Of a stretch of 64,000 nt of DNA, positions 63,559 through 64,000 are shown one piece after another (position 1 is the stretch's first letter; the number at the start of each line of letters is the position of its first letter). The stretch is from Emiliania huxleyi CCMP1516 (Eukaryota > Haptophyta > Isochrysidales > Noelaerhabdaceae), in assembly GCF_000372725.1 (NCBI RefSeq), contig NW_005200763.1, positions 160,950 to 224,949 on the forward strand. The letters run 5' to 3'. Under the pieces are notes generated by a model, which saw nothing but the letters and a program-made list of their open reading frames with translations, was not told the origin of the DNA and did no database searches. Both the position numbers and the translations under genes were made by a program.

Positions 63559-64000
63559 GAGGCGCCCCGTGCATAGTTCAGCCCCCAGCACGGGCTAAAG
63601 GTAGAACGACAAACTTACTTGTGATCTTGAGCATGCGCACAACCGCCCGGCCGCCCGCGGTACCCTGATCCCTGTCATAGTCACTGTACCTTTTTAACAC
63701 TATATGACTTTGGAGAATTCACATGACTTTAGGTTGAAGACACACACTGAGGAGAGAAGGTGCGCTACGATACCACGCGCACGGGATTAGAGCATGATTC
63801 CATGAAAATTCCAGCTACAGTTCATCGTCCAAGTCACCTGCTGCTCTTCTGTCCTCCGTGCCGGTGCCGCTACCGGCCCGGCACGGCTGCGAGAGACAGC
63901 TCTCGCCGCCCGCCCCGTCTCCACTGCCACCGCCGCCGCCAGAAGCGGCGGCCTCGCTCACCACCACCGCTGGCGCCTCCGCAGAGGGGACCAGCTTGAC
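63559..64000. other. right-end sequence, no gene called
   Basis: After the TMEM14-like stop there is AT-richer spacer, then from about 63890 GC-rich coding-like sequence (Arg/Pro-rich in one frame) that is probably the edge of the next gene, cut by the window. Confidence 0.4.

Overview
The window looks like nuclear DNA of a GC-rich unicellular alga, most likely a haptophyte of the Emiliania/Gephyrocapsa/Chrysochromulina type. This is inferred from gene structure and gene content, not from a database search. The coding exons are very GC-rich. Introns are short (about 40-130 bp) and many begin with GC instead of GT. The genes are clearly eukaryotic: Sec23 of the COPII coat, dolichyl-phosphate glucosyltransferase, an inositol polyphosphate 5-phosphatase, a mitochondrial carrier, a PPR protein and FHA/RING signalling. 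One probable thylakoid-lumen protein with a bipartite plus twin-arginine-like leader points to a red-lineage complex plastid. Antisense strands of the GC-rich exons are open for long stretches, so many long ORFs are shadows and were not called.

Layout. 1-9300: a membrane lipase-like gene (running off the left edge), a PPR-TrmB fusion, and two unrecognised genes, one with freshly duplicated in-frame 23-residue repeats. 9841-12655: a low-complexity segment bounded by two nearly identical 253-bp direct repeats. 12731-23475: a secreted Gly/Pro-rich protein, an NAD/folate-type mitochondrial carrier, a membrane protein ending in a Toll/interleukin-receptor (TIR)-like domain, and an MFS transporter. 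23476-25764: repeats and one unassigned ORF. 25765-32681: a 5-phosphatase with C2 region and a secreted Cys-rich, glycosyltransferase-like protein. 32682-39461: accessory DNA with a 1.47-kb inverted-repeat element carrying an 8-bp target duplication, a coiled-coil gene, a membrane-anchored 2-oxoglutarate oxygenase, and a Tc1/mariner-like element with another inverted-repeat element nested inside it. 39462-49612: an FHA-RING-PARP-finger protein, an unknown protein, ALG5 and Sec23. 50472-53998: a dense cluster of short dispersed repeats around one unknown gene. 53999-63558: a small membrane ORF, the lumen protein, a GT34-like transferase, an alpha/beta hydrolase with a Cys in the nucleophile position, a BED-finger-like gene, a multi-pass membrane protein and a TMEM14-like protein.

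The standout signal is a family of very short introns that share sequence, i.e. introner elements. On the sense strand they read roughly GCGTCTCTTCACACC, then a short variable part, then GTGAACAG at the 3' splice site. About twenty copies sit in nine genes. At least four are flanked by direct duplications of the surrounding exon sequence, as expected if they inserted by transposition and used the duplicated target as a splice site. Other introns carry short-period minisatellites.

The genes do not form one pathway. Sec23, ALG5, the GT34-like enzyme, the glycosyltransferase-like protein and the membrane-anchored 2OG oxygenase all belong to the secretory route, but they look like ordinary scattered eukaryotic genes rather than a cluster.
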